Shown: positions 42,250 through 52,478, counted from the stretch's first letter. The stretch: 64,000 nucleotides of DNA from CBDFKQ01 sp965248855 (GCA_965248855.1 CBDFKQ010000012.1:62001-126000), one strand, 5' to 3'. Numbers and translations: made by a program. Notes: generated by a model not told the origin, from the sequence alone.

Positions 42250-44055
42250 TTATGAATTTTGTAAGAGATTTAATTTTCTGTAAAAACCCCGGTTATTTTC
42301 CAACAATTCTAAATGTGTACCGCGTTCAACAATTTCACCGTTTTGAATTACAAGGATTTCATCTGCATGTTGAATAGTGCTTAATCTGTGAGCTATAACA
42401 AGAGTTGTCCTGTCTTTCATTAATTTTGTCAATGCCTCTTGAACTAATTTTTCTGATTCGGTATCAAGAGCAGATGTAGCTTCGTCTAAAATTAATATAG
42501 GTGGATTTTTAAAAACAGCTCTTGCAATACTTAATCTTTGACGCTGCCCTCCGGATAGTTTTACTCCCCTATCGCCTATGATAGTATCATATCCATCTTC
42601 AGTTGTAATAATAAATTCATGTGCATTAGCAATTTTGGCTGCCTGAATTACATCTTCAAGGGTAGCACTTAAATTTCCAAATGCGATATTATTAAAAATA
42701 GTATCATTAAATAAAATACTTTCTTGGGTTACAATCCCCATTTGTAAGCGCAGGCTTTCTAAATTACAGTTTCTAATATCTACGCCATCAATCAATATCT
42801 CTCCTGATTTTACATCATAAAATCTTGGAATTAAATCTGCTATCGTTGACTTGCCTCCACCGGAAGATCCTACCAAGGCTATCATTTTACTTTTCTTTAA
42901 GGAAAAGTTTATATTTTTCAATACATCTCTTTCTCCATAAGAAAATACAACATTTTTAAATTCTATTTGTTTATCAAATGGCTTTAAAACAATGGCATTA
43001 TCGATTTCTTTTATTTCGGTTTTAATATCAATAATTTCTAAAATTCTGTTTCCGGCAGCTAAACCTCTTTGCAACTTGCTAAAAACCTGAGAAAGTTCTT
43101 TTGCCGGTTTAGTAATCTGAGTGAATAAAGCAATGTAGGTAATGAATTCACTTGCAGAAAGTGAGCTTTCTTTTGAAAGAACCAACGAACCACCATAATA
43201 TAATATGAAAGCGGCTAAACTAACTCCCATAAATTCTGAAAAAGGAGGTGCAAGTTCACGTCTATAAGCCAGATATCGCATTAATTTAGCATAATTACTG
43301 TTTTCAGAATCAAATTTTTTCCTAATATAGTTTGTTCCATTAAATGCTTTTATAACCTTTATCCCTGATAAGGTTTCGTCAATTATTCCTAATATCACTC
43401 CTAAAGATATTTGTCCTTGATTGGCGCTTTCTCTTAATTTTTTAATCAGTATTGCTATTAAAGCACCCGAAAGTGGTAAAACTATTAAACTAAACAAAGT
43501 TAATCGTGGCGACATATAGAATAAGTATATAAAATACCCAACAAGTGTGAATGGTTCTTTTAAAATAGTGGAAAAGTTATGTGAAATGGTTCCTTCTACT
43601 TCCTGAATATCATTAGTCATTCTTGAAATCAAGTCTCCCCTCCTCTCATTTGTAAAATAGTTAATATGCAAGGAAGATATTTTTTCAAAAGCAGTTTTTC
43701 TGAGTCGATAAACTATTTCAGTTCTTAGAAATTCAATAATTCTGATAGCAAAATATCTAAAAATATTAGTCAATAACACTGAAATAATAATTGTAATGCA
43801 TACAATTTTTAATGCTGTAATATTATCAAATTGTAAAAGGTACTTTTGAAAAATTCCAATAAGATCAAAATAACTTGCTTTTTTGTTTTGAACGGTTCCT
43901 AAATCTGAAACTCCAAACAATAAATTTAAAAGTGGGATTATTAAAACAAAATTAAATAAACCGAAAAATGTGCCTATTAAAGAATATAATAAATATGGGA
44001 TTGCAAGCCTGCTTATAGGTCCGGCAAAATTTAATAAACGGAAATATATTTTCAT
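42250..44055 (-). CDS. ABC exporter, MsbA-like (permease-ATPase fusion)
   Basis: 601 residues from MKIYFRLLNFAG; an ATG 21 bases upstream is possible. The N-terminal half (about 15-320) holds six membrane helices of the ABC exporter type. The ATPase (about 340-590) has Walker A GSSGGGKST, the signature LSGGQRQRLS, Walker B ILILDEATSALD and the switch HRLST. It may flip lipid A core or another lipid; MsbA is the best-known relative, but homologues for peptides or other lipids look alike. The gene follows the GT2 gene on the same strand after 137 bases and may belong to the same envelope group. Confidence 0.9.
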   Translation of the reverse strand: MKIYFRLLNFAGPISRLAIPYLLYSLIGTFFGLFNFVLIIPLLNLLFGVSDLGTVQNKKASYFDLIGIFQKYLLQFDNITALKIVCITIIISVLLTNIFRYFAIRIIEFLRTEIVYRLRKTAFEKISSLHINYFTNERRGDLISRMTNDIQEVEGTISHNFSTILKEPFTLVGYFIYLFYMSPRLTLFSLIVLPLSGALIAILIKKLRESANQGQISLGVILGIIDETLSGIKVIKAFNGTNYIRKKFDSENSNYAKLMRYLAYRRELAPPFSEFMGVSLAAFILYYGGSLVLSKESSLSASEFITYIALFTQITKPAKELSQVFSKLQRGLAAGNRILEIIDIKTEIKEIDNAIVLKPFDKQIEFKNVVFSYGERDVLKNINFSLKKSKMIALVGSSGGGKSTIADLIPRFYDVKSGEILIDGVDIRNCNLESLRLQMGIVTQESILFNDTIFNNIAFGNLSATLEDVIQAAKIANAHEFIITTEDGYDTIIGDRGVKLSGGQRQRLSIARAVFKNPPILILDEATSALDTESEKLVQEALTKLMKDRTTLVIAHRLSTIQHADEILVIQNGEIVERGTHLELLENNRGFYRKLNLLQNS

Positions 44056-44192
44056 AGAGTAATGAGCAAATAACAAAGTAAGCCCTAAAATTTAATCAGT
44101 GCTTATGCAATGGAAAAACAAAACTAATTATTTTTATAATAGATAAATCCTTTCAAGGATTACACTTTACATCTTATTTTTAAAATATATTA

Positions 44193-44999
44193 TCAATTTT
44201 TTATGCCGTAATTAGTAAAAGCTATTTTTTCTGACTTTACTTTATCAAACAATTCAAATACATCTTTAGATCGCGGAAGCTCTTTATGAAATAAGTGGTA
44301 TTGAACAGCAACCAAATTTAATGGTTTGATATCTGCATTAATCAATTCAAGTCGGAATTGCACATCCGAATCTTCACCATTGCCTGGGTTTCTGTATCTT
44401 TCATCAAAACCATTAATTGATAAAAGTTTTTCTTTATACAAAGAAAAATTGCATCCTAAAATCCCTCGCTTTCTTTTATTAAATAAAGATTGAAGAAATT
44501 TATTTTTTATATAAATACCCTTTTCAATATTTGATTCTCTAAAAAAAGAATAATAAAGCATTAACAGAAAATTATTTTCGAGCCATCCCTTTCTTACATT
44601 TTCAGGAGTAAGCATAGAGGTAATTTTTTTTGAAAGATTTACCCTTCTTCCGGTTATGCATGCATCTTTTTCTTTATAATCGAAATGCTCTTTTATAAAT
44701 TGTTTGTGAGGCACGCAATCTCCATCAATAAAAATTAAATAATCGGAATTTGATGCTAAAACTGCCTTATTCAATATTATATTTTTTCTCCAACCCATAT
44801 CTTCATGCCAAATATGGTTAATTTTTAAAGAAGAATTTTTTACAATATTTTCGAGCTCTTTTACTACTTCTTCGTTAGAGCCGTCATCTGCTATTATAAC
44901 TTCAAAATCTTTAAAAGTTTGTCTTTCCAAGCCGGCTAAAACCAGTTTTAGATATTCAATTTTATTATAAAATGCTATTATTAAAGAACAGGAATACAT
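44193..44999 (-). CDS. Family 2 glycosyltransferase
   Basis: 268 residues. The GT-A fold opens with CSLIIAFYNKIEYLKLVL and has the metal-binding FIDGDCVPH (DxD type, about 91-99). GCNFSLYKEKLLSINGFDERY and NPGNGEDSDVQFRLEL match the galactosyltransferase-like C-terminal region (PF02709) of chondroitin/heparosan-type synthases. It transfers a sugar from a nucleotide donor in the cytosol, probably for cell-surface glycan. It follows the FkbM gene by 15 bases, so both are in one operon. Confidence 0.93.
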   Translation of the reverse strand: MYSCSLIIAFYNKIEYLKLVLAGLERQTFKDFEVIIADDGSNEEVVKELENIVKNSSLKINHIWHEDMGWRKNIILNKAVLASNSDYLIFIDGDCVPHKQFIKEHFDYKEKDACITGRRVNLSKKITSMLTPENVRKGWLENNFLLMLYYSFFRESNIEKGIYIKNKFLQSLFNKRKRGILGCNFSLYKEKLLSINGFDERYRNPGNGEDSDVQFRLELINADIKPLNLVAVQYHLFHKELPRSKDVFELFDKVKSEKIAFTNYGIKN

Positions 45000-45014
45000 A
45001 AATTAAACACGGGA

Positions 45015-45713
45015 TTAACCTAAAACCTGCTTTTTTATACTTCTTCTAAACTTTTGAAATTTGTGTTTGAATATTTCCATTGAATTCGATATGCCTAATA
45101 ATACTTCTTCCCGGAAACTAAATTCAATCTCCCCCGATTTATAAAATACTCCATCTGTATCGTCAATAAACCATAGCTTATAGTTTTCATTTTTCATCCA
45201 CTCTTTAATTTCCTTCATAAAAGGATTCGAATATTCACCCGATAACCATTCGGCAGAAATTATTTTAGGTCTGCTTACAAGATGCTTGATCACATACCAT
45301 TCAGCACCTTCAATATCAATTGATAAAAGATCTATTTTTCCATTATCAACTGAACTGAATAATTTTGCCTGAACAGAAAATTTATCCTCTTCGTTTGGTT
45401 TATATTTATCATTAACAAGCGCAGGAGAGCTGTCTAAATTTCCCAAGAAAGTAGAGGCGCTTGTACGAAAAAAAGTAACAGGTTCTTCCTTATCATAAAT
45501 AGCAAAAGGATAAACTGTTACATTCTTTTTATTTAAGAAATAAGAATTGATTTTTTCAATTATAATAGGATCTGCCTCAACCAATAGTGTAGGTACACCT
45601 TCATTAATGAAATCAATAATATTTGATGTTTCGGGATAATAAACTCCTACTTCCGCTACACTATCAATTTTTAAATTCTTTTTTTTACAAAATCTATAAA
45701 GTTTATTTTTCAT
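45015..45713 (-). CDS. FkbM-family methyltransferase
   Basis: 232 residues. The SAM site includes SVAEVGVYYPETSNII and LLVEADP, and LLSIDIEGAEW is the FkbM motif IDxEGxE. It O-methylates a sugar or similar group. The start is 7 bases after the sigma-54 regulator stop, and the next gene is a GT2 enzyme; FkbM plus GT2 usually modify surface polysaccharide. The acceptor is unknown. Confidence 0.9.
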   Translation of the reverse strand: MKNKLYRFCKKKNLKIDSVAEVGVYYPETSNIIDFINEGVPTLLVEADPIIIEKINSYFLNKKNVTVYPFAIYDKEEPVTFFRTSASTFLGNLDSSPALVNDKYKPNEEDKFSVQAKLFSSVDNGKIDLLSIDIEGAEWYVIKHLVSRPKIISAEWLSGEYSNPFMKEIKEWMKNENYKLWFIDDTDGVFYKSGEIEFSFREEVLLGISNSMEIFKHKFQKFRRSIKKQVLG

Positions 45714-45720
45714 TAAAATA

Positions 45721-46995
45721 TTAATTTTCCTCTATGTCGTATTGTTTGATTTTTCTATAAAGGGTGCGTTCAGAAATCCCTAAATCCCGGGCAGCATATT
45801 TACGCCTGTTTTTATTTTTTTTCAAGGCTTTAATTATCATTTCTTTTTCCTTTTTTTCCAGGGATAATGATTCATCTTCTGCCGTTTCATGCGAAATGTC
45901 TTCTATTTTATCAAGTTCAATCGTATCTTTCTCTTTTTTAGACGATTCCAGATATTTATTTTTTTGTTCAGTTATTAAAGGTTTAAAACCTTCATCTTCC
46001 TGGATTTCATTAAACAAATCATGATGTTCTTTTAAAATATCGCTATTTACATGCCCGCTTTCTAAAACCTGATAAACCAATTTTTTCATCTCATTTACAT
46101 CTTTCCTAAGTTCAAAAAGAACTTTATATAAAATGTCCCTTTCCGAAAAATTATTTGACTTTTCTTCTTTAAACAATGCCGGGGCCATGCTCACTTCATT
46201 AGCGGGTAAATATTTTCGAAGGGTTTCTACAGAAATCTCTCTGTTATCCGGTTCTAAAACAGAAATCTGTTCAACGAGATTTTTTAATTGACGAATATTT
46301 CCGGGAAATCTAAATTGCAATAATAATTGGCTTGCATCCGCCGATAATGAAACCGGCTTCGCTCTGTATCTTTCAGAAAAATCTGATCCGAATTTTTTAA
46401 ATAACAAAATTATATCATTTCCCCGTTCTCGAAGTGGCGGAACATAAATAGGAACAGTATTTAACCGATAATATAAATCTTCCCTAAAAGTTCTGTTGCG
46501 TACTGCTTCCAATAAATTTACATTGGTTGCTGCAATAACCCTTACATCTGTTTTTTGTACTTTGGATGAACCTACTCTAATAAATTCTCCATTCTCCAAT
46601 ACTCTTAATAATCGTGCTTGGGTTCCCAAAGGCATTTCACCAATTTCATCCAGAAAAATTGTTCCTCCATTCACGGTTTCAAAATATCCTTTTCTTGCAT
46701 CTACTGCACCGGTAAATGATCCTTTCTCGTGTCCGAAAAGTTCGGAGTCAATAGTACCCTCAGGTATAGCGCCGCAGTTTATTGCAATAAACTGACCATG
46801 TTTGCGAGCACTTAATTGATGGATTATTTTAGAAAAAGATTCTTTTCCACTCCCGCTTTCACCGGTAATCAATACTGTCATATCAGTTTGAGCAACTTGC
46901 ATACCCACTTGAATAGCATAATTGAGCAAAGGTGAATTTCCAATAATTCCGAATCGGTTTTTTATTGATTGTATATCCTGATTATCAATTGTCAT
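45721..46995 (-). CDS. Sigma-54-interacting transcriptional activator
   Basis: 424 residues, without an N-terminal receiver or sensor domain. The AAA+ domain has Walker A GESGSGKE (45-52), the sigma-54 contact loop GSFTGA (92-97), Walker B GGTIFLDEIGEM and the R-finger region. A Fis-type HTH is at the C-terminus (KYAARDLGISERTLYRKI), after a linker rich in Glu and Lys. It opens sigma-54 promoters. The gene is 9 bases downstream of miaB; this miaB-regulator pairing is conserved in Bacteroidota. Activity may be set by a partner protein. Confidence 0.95.
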   Translation of the reverse strand: MTIDNQDIQSIKNRFGIIGNSPLLNYAIQVGMQVAQTDMTVLITGESGSGKESFSKIIHQLSARKHGQFIAINCGAIPEGTIDSELFGHEKGSFTGAVDARKGYFETVNGGTIFLDEIGEMPLGTQARLLRVLENGEFIRVGSSKVQKTDVRVIAATNVNLLEAVRNRTFREDLYYRLNTVPIYVPPLRERGNDIILLFKKFGSDFSERYRAKPVSLSADASQLLLQFRFPGNIRQLKNLVEQISVLEPDNREISVETLRKYLPANEVSMAPALFKEEKSNNFSERDILYKVLFELRKDVNEMKKLVYQVLESGHVNSDILKEHHDLFNEIQEDEGFKPLITEQKNKYLESSKKEKDTIELDKIEDISHETAEDESLSLEKKEKEMIIKALKKNKNRRKYAARDLGISERTLYRKIKQYDIEEN

Positions 46996-47004
46996 TCTAA
47001 AAAA

Positions 47005-48447
47005 TTAAAAATTAGCTGTTGAGTTATTATTTTCATTTAAATATATTTCCCCCAATAATGTTCCTGCAGTACATTCTTTAACTAAAACATGTACATACTG
47101 GCCTTTTTTAAAATTCTCTTTTGGAAAAACAATAACTTTATTTGCAGAATTTCGTCCTTGCAAATCATCTACTGATTTTTTAGAAAAACCTTCAATTAAA
47201 ACCTTATAAACTTTTCCAATATTCATTTTATTGCGTTCTAATGAATGTTGCCTTTGTAGAAGGATAATTTCATTCAACCTTCTTTTTTTTATATCTTCAG
47301 GTACATCGTCAGGATATTTTTTGGCTGCGGGTGTGTTTGGGCGTTCTGAATAGGTAAACATGTATGCAAAATCGTATTTTACCCATTCCATTAATGAGAG
47401 TGTATTTTTGTGTTCTTCCTCAGTTTCAGAACAAAATCCGGCAATCATATCAGTAGATACTCCGCACTCGTCTCCCAAAATATTTCTAATAGAATTTAAT
47501 CTTTCCATATACCATTCTCGTGTATATGTTCGATTCATAATTTTCAAAATTCTTGAATCACCGCTTTGAGCAGGCAAATGAATGGCTTTACAAATATTTT
47601 CGTATTTTTTCATTGTATAAAGCACTTCATCTGTAATATCTTTAGGATGAGAAGTAGAAAAACGCACCCTTAATTCAGGATTTACTAAAGCTACTTTTTC
47701 AAGGAGGCGTGCAAAATTCGTAACTTCTCCCCCGTCTTCAGCCCATTTATAAGAATCTACATTCTGTCCCAATAAAATAACTTCTTTATATCCTTTACTA
47801 AATAATTCCTCTGCTTCTTTAATAATGGAATAAAAATCACGACTGCGTTCTCTTCCACGAGTATAAGGCACTACACAAAATGAACACATATTATCGCAAC
47901 CCCGCATTATTGAAATAAATGCAGAAACCCCATTAGTATTTAATCGAACCGGACTTATATCGGCATAGGTTTCTTCACGAGAAAGAAAAACATTAACAGC
48001 TTTTTGTCCTGATTCTACTTCCGAAACCAGGTTAGGTAAATCGCGGTAAGAATCCGGCCCTACAACCATATCAACAATTTTTTCTTCTTCAAGAAATTTT
48101 GTTTTTAAGCGTTCGGCCATACAGCCTAATACACCAATTATTATTTCAGGATTTATTTTTTTTATTATTTGTAACTGATTTAGTCTGTTCCTTACTTTTT
48201 GTTCTGCATTTTCGCGTATTGAACAAGTATTAATTAGAATAAGATCAGCTTTTTCATATTCACTGGTTGTAGAAAAACCATTTTCTTGCAAAATTGACGT
48301 GACTATTTCCGAATCCGAAAAATTCATCTGGCAACCATAGCTTTCAATATATAATTTCCTCCCTTCTTTATTTTCATCTTTTGATATCAACATCAAATCA
48401 CTTGCAATTTTATCTTCATCCGATAAGATTCCGATTTCTGTAATCAT
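47005..48447 (-). CDS. miaB: tRNA-2-methylthio-N6-dimethylallyladenosine synthase
   Basis: 480 residues. The N-terminal MTTase domain has three cluster cysteines in SYGCQMNF, INTCSIRENAEQK and GCMAE. The radical SAM triad is in RGCDNMCSFCVVPYTRGRE, and a TRAM domain occupies about 410-475. It thiomethylates A37 of tRNAs that read UNN codons and needs two Fe-S clusters. It is first in a run with the sigma-54 activator, FkbM and GT2 genes. A 27-base palindrome lies 59 bases upstream of its start. Confidence 0.97.
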   Translation of the reverse strand: MITEIGILSDEDKIASDLMLISKDENKEGRKLYIESYGCQMNFSDSEIVTSILQENGFSTTSEYEKADLILINTCSIRENAEQKVRNRLNQLQIIKKINPEIIIGVLGCMAERLKTKFLEEEKIVDMVVGPDSYRDLPNLVSEVESGQKAVNVFLSREETYADISPVRLNTNGVSAFISIMRGCDNMCSFCVVPYTRGRERSRDFYSIIKEAEELFSKGYKEVILLGQNVDSYKWAEDGGEVTNFARLLEKVALVNPELRVRFSTSHPKDITDEVLYTMKKYENICKAIHLPAQSGDSRILKIMNRTYTREWYMERLNSIRNILGDECGVSTDMIAGFCSETEEEHKNTLSLMEWVKYDFAYMFTYSERPNTPAAKKYPDDVPEDIKKRRLNEIILLQRQHSLERNKMNIGKVYKVLIEGFSKKSVDDLQGRNSANKVIVFPKENFKKGQYVHVLVKECTAGTLLGEIYLNENNNSTANF

Positions 48448-48505
48448 AATAATTGTTAATTTTTTTCATTATTAATTGCGGGGCACAAAGATAGAATTTA
48501 ATTTT

Positions 48506-48532
48506 ATTATTCTGCCATAATGGCAGAATAAT
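48506..48532. promoter_or_regulatory. 27-base palindrome, possible operator
   Basis: ATTATTCTGCCAT and ATGGCAGAATAAT are perfect inverse copies around one A. It is GC-richer in the middle than its surroundings and lies between the divergent miaB and 48684 genes, where a terminator makes little sense, so a repressor-binding site is more likely. Confidence 0.5.
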
Positions 48533-48683
48533 TTTATTTTTTATTTTTTTTATTTAAAATATAACTTTTAAAATTAAAAAGCGTTGAAATTCCAAACAAA
48601 TTTTATTGTTACTTTTAATTTAATTTTTGTATAAACCTTCAAACAAATTTAAATCTTTAAAAAAATAAATTGACTAATTATAT

Positions 48684-49118
48684 ATGAATAAATTTATTAT
48701 AACCGTGTTATGCAGTTTAATGTTAACAGTTACTTTTGCACAAAAAAAGAAAATTTCTAAACCGAAAAAGTCAACCACAACACCAACTGAAAAGTTAATT
48801 AAATTAAGTTTAATGCTTGATGGAAAGGATTTTAACCAGGCACCCAAAACTTCATTATCAGGTTTAAACTTTCAAATTAGTCCAAAAAATAATTACAGAG
48901 TTGTTTGGGAAGCCATACTTATGCGCGGAGAGAAAAAAATTGCCAATAATTTTGGTGACTCTATGATTGGAGAAAAATTGCTGTCATTAGGTTTTGTACA
49001 GGCAATGAGAAAACCCGGTGATATATTGGTTTTAAATATTAAAAAAATCCGTTTAAAAAAAGGTGATGATGTTATTGAAGTAAAGGCGGAACCAAAAAAA
49101 TTTAATCTTTCCCTGTAA
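48684..49118 (+). CDS. Exported protein of unknown function
   Basis: 144 residues with a signal peptide (MNKFIITVLCSLMLTVTFAQ, cleaved after FAQ), then a Lys/Thr-rich stretch and a soluble domain of about 100 residues (KLIKLSLMLDGKDFNQAP, then ISPKNNYRVVWEAILMRGEKK). No family is recognised. The C-terminal beta-rich part may bind a partner in the periplasm. Its stop codon touches the stop of tamL with no base between them. Confidence 0.7.
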   Translation: MNKFIITVLCSLMLTVTFAQKKKISKPKKSTTTPTEKLIKLSLMLDGKDFNQAPKTSLSGLNFQISPKNNYRVVWEAILMRGEKKIANNFGDSMIGEKLLSLGFVQAMRKPGDILVLNIKKIRLKKGDDVIEVKAEPKKFNLSL

Positions 49119-51611
49119 TTAAAACGGATAACCGATTCCGATATTTAAAACTGTTTGTTGTTTTACTCCGAAAGGAGTTTTGAATGAAAGGTTTTTTGAC
49201 ATCCATTTATCACCTTCAGGCATATTTGGATTGTATAATTTTGTCCCTACATCTAACCTTAAAATAACGAACGTAAAATCAAAACGGAAACCAACTCCCG
49301 TTCCTAATGCTATTTCTTTATAAAACCTGTTTACATTAAAATCTGCATTCGGTCTGTCTTTAAATGGTTGAATTCTCCATACATTACCGGCATCAACAAA
49401 CAAAGCCATTTTTAAATATTTAAAAACAGGGAATCGATATTCGGCATTCAATTCCAGTAATATATTACCGGGTTGTTCAAATAAATATGGGTTGGTTAAA
49501 GATTGAGGTGCGATACTATCTCTAATTGGCAATGCCGAACCTAAACCAACACGACGTGGCGACCACGCTCTCATGCTATTGCTACCACCACTGAAATAAA
49601 ATTTCTCGTAAGGTAAACTTAAAGTATTGCCATAAGAGTTTGCTAAACCTGTATTTATTCTGGTAACAAAATATGTTTTTTTAGAAACCGGTAAATAAAA
49701 CCTGTACTCTGCGCCCAACCTATAAAATCTATAATATTGAATATTCCCAATTTCATCATTTCCTCTTTGAAAAGATGGTAAAAAATTTAAAGTATTTCCT
49801 CCTACTTCCCCACTTAATCGCCAATACCTTGCAGATGTATTTACCAATGGCGAAAAGTCATTATAAATATAACTTGCACTAAAACTTGATATGAATGCTG
49901 TATTAAAACTTTGTTTGAGTGAATTTCCTTTTATTTGTAAACTATCCAGATATAACTTGAATGGATCGCTTTTAAAAACTGTATTAACATAATTTATATC
50001 TATTACATTTACCGTAAAACTTCTTATCAATGAAGGTTGCCAGGTATAAATCATGGCTACCCTGAAATTTTTTCGATTATACTCCGGGCGATTCGTGTAA
50101 TTATAACCTACCAACAAGCGTGTTTTTGGATTATAAGAATCAAATTTAAACCTAAACTTTGTTGGAAAAACAATTTTTGGTAATATTAATGATGAACTTA
50201 AATTTAATTCTTCACTTGCATAAGGCTTAGGATCCAGAAAACCAAGTTGACCTTCTATAGCAGCTCTTGCAGTGGTTTCGAAAACTTCAAACCCTCTAAA
50301 AGGATTTCGAACTTTAAATGTCCATGATAAAAATGGCCCCGGTAAACCCTGACTTACTGTTCCTCCGGCCTCTTCACTGGTTTGATATTTATCTAAAGGA
50401 CTTGCAAAAATATTTATTTTTAATTTATCGGCTTTTAAAGTATCAAAAACAAAATTTGCAAATTTAAAAATATCTAAATTATTTAAACGTTTTTGAGTTT
50501 CTAAAGCTTGTTTTTGACTGTAATATTGTTTGGGTTGTATGGTAACTTTACTATTTAATGATTTAAAGGTATAAGGTTTATTATAACCCAAATAGTGAAT
50601 ATTATTAAAGACTGTTGTATCTCGATTTTTATTTTTACGTTTTACATTTGCATCTACAGTAAAATAAATTTTATCCACTGTATATCTTTGGTGAAAACCT
50701 TCACCGGGATCAATGATATTAAAAAAAATATCTACAAAACCTTTTTTTAAAGTTGAATCTGTTTTTATGGTGTCATCAACTAATATTCTTTCGTACTGCC
50801 TGGTAAAACCAAAATACCCTGTATTACGCAATAATTTTTCTATCCTTTCGCGTTCAGAATCCAACTTATCCCTATCATATCGAACATTCTTTTCAATAAA
50901 AGTGTCGCCAATGTTGGCATATAAAATACTGTCAATTACACAATCATCAGTATTATAATATAGATTTTCAAACATAAAAGGTCTATTCTCAACAATTAAA
51001 TAAGAAACGTTTGCTGTTTTATGTTTTTTATTATAAGTTATTTTATATTCTGTTTTGGCCTTAAAAAAACCTTTTGTTTTGAGGTAAAGTTCTATTTGTG
51101 ATTGTGTTTGGATGATTAAAGCACTGTCGATAAAAATTGGTTTAGAACCTAAGTTTCTCATTACCCAATTTCCATCTTCCAGTCTGGTATTGAGTTTATC
51201 AATTTTCTTTTTTTTTCTTGTTTTTAATGTTTTTATTTTTTTTGCGTTTGTTTCACTCGCAATTTTTTTATCATACTTTTCATTCTTAACTCTTATTTCT
51301 TCTTCAATCTTATTTTTATCATATCTTTTGGATCCAACCTGATAAGCATACAATTGCAACATAATGGGAGTACCCAATAAACGTCGATTTGCTTTCTGTT
51401 TAAACAAGGAAGTCAATTTATCGTTTGATACTATTTTATTACCTTTTACAGATTGAGAATAAGCAAGATATTGGTTTTCTTTGACCAATCGGGTAGGATA
51501 ACAGGAAGTAATTAAAAGCAGAATTGCTACAAATAAAAAAACGCTTTTTACTGAAAAATAAAATTTATTTTTTGTAAAAAAATTAAAAGTAAAATTTAAA
51601 TAATTTCGCAA
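49119..51611 (-). CDS. tamL: TamL-like BamA/TamA-family outer-membrane lipoprotein
   Basis: 830 residues. A lipoprotein signal ends at LLLITSC, as in TamL of Bacteroidota. The periplasmic half carries POTRA-like repeats (e.g. YNTDDCVIDSILYANIGDTF) with a Lys-rich insert near 95-125, and the last ~330 residues form the Omp85 barrel with YFSGGSNSMRAWSPRRVGLG and a final GIGYPF strand. It would help insert outer-membrane proteins together with TamB, not seen here. It is divergent from the rRNA methyltransferase gene, with 21 bases between the starts. Confidence 0.93.
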   Translation of the reverse strand: MRNYLNFTFNFFTKNKFYFSVKSVFLFVAILLLITSCYPTRLVKENQYLAYSQSVKGNKIVSNDKLTSLFKQKANRRLLGTPIMLQLYAYQVGSKRYDKNKIEEEIRVKNEKYDKKIASETNAKKIKTLKTRKKKKIDKLNTRLEDGNWVMRNLGSKPIFIDSALIIQTQSQIELYLKTKGFFKAKTEYKITYNKKHKTANVSYLIVENRPFMFENLYYNTDDCVIDSILYANIGDTFIEKNVRYDRDKLDSERERIEKLLRNTGYFGFTRQYERILVDDTIKTDSTLKKGFVDIFFNIIDPGEGFHQRYTVDKIYFTVDANVKRKNKNRDTTVFNNIHYLGYNKPYTFKSLNSKVTIQPKQYYSQKQALETQKRLNNLDIFKFANFVFDTLKADKLKINIFASPLDKYQTSEEAGGTVSQGLPGPFLSWTFKVRNPFRGFEVFETTARAAIEGQLGFLDPKPYASEELNLSSSLILPKIVFPTKFRFKFDSYNPKTRLLVGYNYTNRPEYNRKNFRVAMIYTWQPSLIRSFTVNVIDINYVNTVFKSDPFKLYLDSLQIKGNSLKQSFNTAFISSFSASYIYNDFSPLVNTSARYWRLSGEVGGNTLNFLPSFQRGNDEIGNIQYYRFYRLGAEYRFYLPVSKKTYFVTRINTGLANSYGNTLSLPYEKFYFSGGSNSMRAWSPRRVGLGSALPIRDSIAPQSLTNPYLFEQPGNILLELNAEYRFPVFKYLKMALFVDAGNVWRIQPFKDRPNADFNVNRFYKEIALGTGVGFRFDFTFVILRLDVGTKLYNPNMPEGDKWMSKNLSFKTPFGVKQQTVLNIGIGYPF

Positions 51612-51632
51612 ACGAATTAATTTGAGTTAAAT

Positions 51633-52364
51633 ATGATAACCAAAAAATGGTCACATTTGATAAAATCCCTGCAAATTAAAAAATATCGGCAAATTCATCA
51701 ATCATTTTTAGTCGAAGGGGCAAAAAGCGTGCAAGAATTATTAGAATCAAATTTTAAAACAGATATAATTTTTGCTACTGAAAGTTTTTATGAGAATAAT
51801 TTAAAAAAAATAAATTGTGAGTATCAAATCGTATCAGAAAATGATTTGGAGAAAGCAGGAAGTTTAGAAACTAATAACTCATGCATAGCAATTGCAAAAA
51901 TTAAAAAAAATGAATTTTTAAAAATAGAAAAAAATGAATTTGCATTGATACTGAATGAAATTAAAGATCCGGGAAATTTGGGAACCATTATCAGAATTGC
52001 CGATTGGTATGGTATCAATAAAATTATTTGCAGTGATGAAACTGTTGATTTTTATAACCCAAAAGTAATATCGGCAAGCATGGGTTCTTTCACCAGAGTT
52101 CAGCTTTATTATTGCGATTTAGAAGAATTTCTGATTAAAAGTAATGAAAATATTTACGGTGCCTTATTGGAGGGAGAAAATATTCATAAATTAGAATTTG
52201 AAAGTTCAGGCTATATTTTAATGGGAAATGAATCAAAAGGAATTGCCGAAAATTTAAAAAAATACATTAAAAAAAGTATTAACATTCCAAAGTTCGGAAA
52301 TGCAGAATCATTAAATGTTGCTGTTGCCACTGCTGTGATTTGTGATAATTTGAGGAGGGGTTAA
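51633..52364 (+). CDS. SpoU/TrmH-family RNA 2'-O-methyltransferase
   Basis: 243 residues. The N-terminal substrate-binding domain is KYRQIHQSFLVEGAKSVQEL, and the knotted SPOUT domain has ALILNEIKDPGNLGTIIRIA, VISASMGSFTRV and LMGNESKGI with SLNVAVATAVI. It methylates a ribose in rRNA or tRNA; RlmB-like 23S rRNA activity is likely but not proven. Its gene is divergent from tamL, a pairing seen in many Bacteroidota. Confidence 0.93.
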   Translation: MITKKWSHLIKSLQIKKYRQIHQSFLVEGAKSVQELLESNFKTDIIFATESFYENNLKKINCEYQIVSENDLEKAGSLETNNSCIAIAKIKKNEFLKIEKNEFALILNEIKDPGNLGTIIRIADWYGINKIICSDETVDFYNPKVISASMGSFTRVQLYYCDLEEFLIKSNENIYGALLEGENIHKLEFESSGYILMGNESKGIAENLKKYIKKSINIPKFGNAESLNVAVATAVICDNLRRG

Positions 52365-52416
52365 AAATTACTTTCTTTTAAAATTATAATAAGTTAAATG
52401 AAATTATTATTAAGAG

Positions 52417-52469
52417 AATTTATAAATGCATTTTTAAAAGAATTATGAATTTATCAATATTGATATTTT
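52417..52469 (+). repeat. 53-bp direct repeat, copy 1
   Basis: Matches 52618-52670 with only a few substitutions; both contain ATTATGAATTTATCAATATT followed by GATATTTT. The core TTTATCAATAT is shared with elements at 24125 and 32471. Confidence 0.75.
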
Positions 52470-52478
52470 CTTCCCTTG

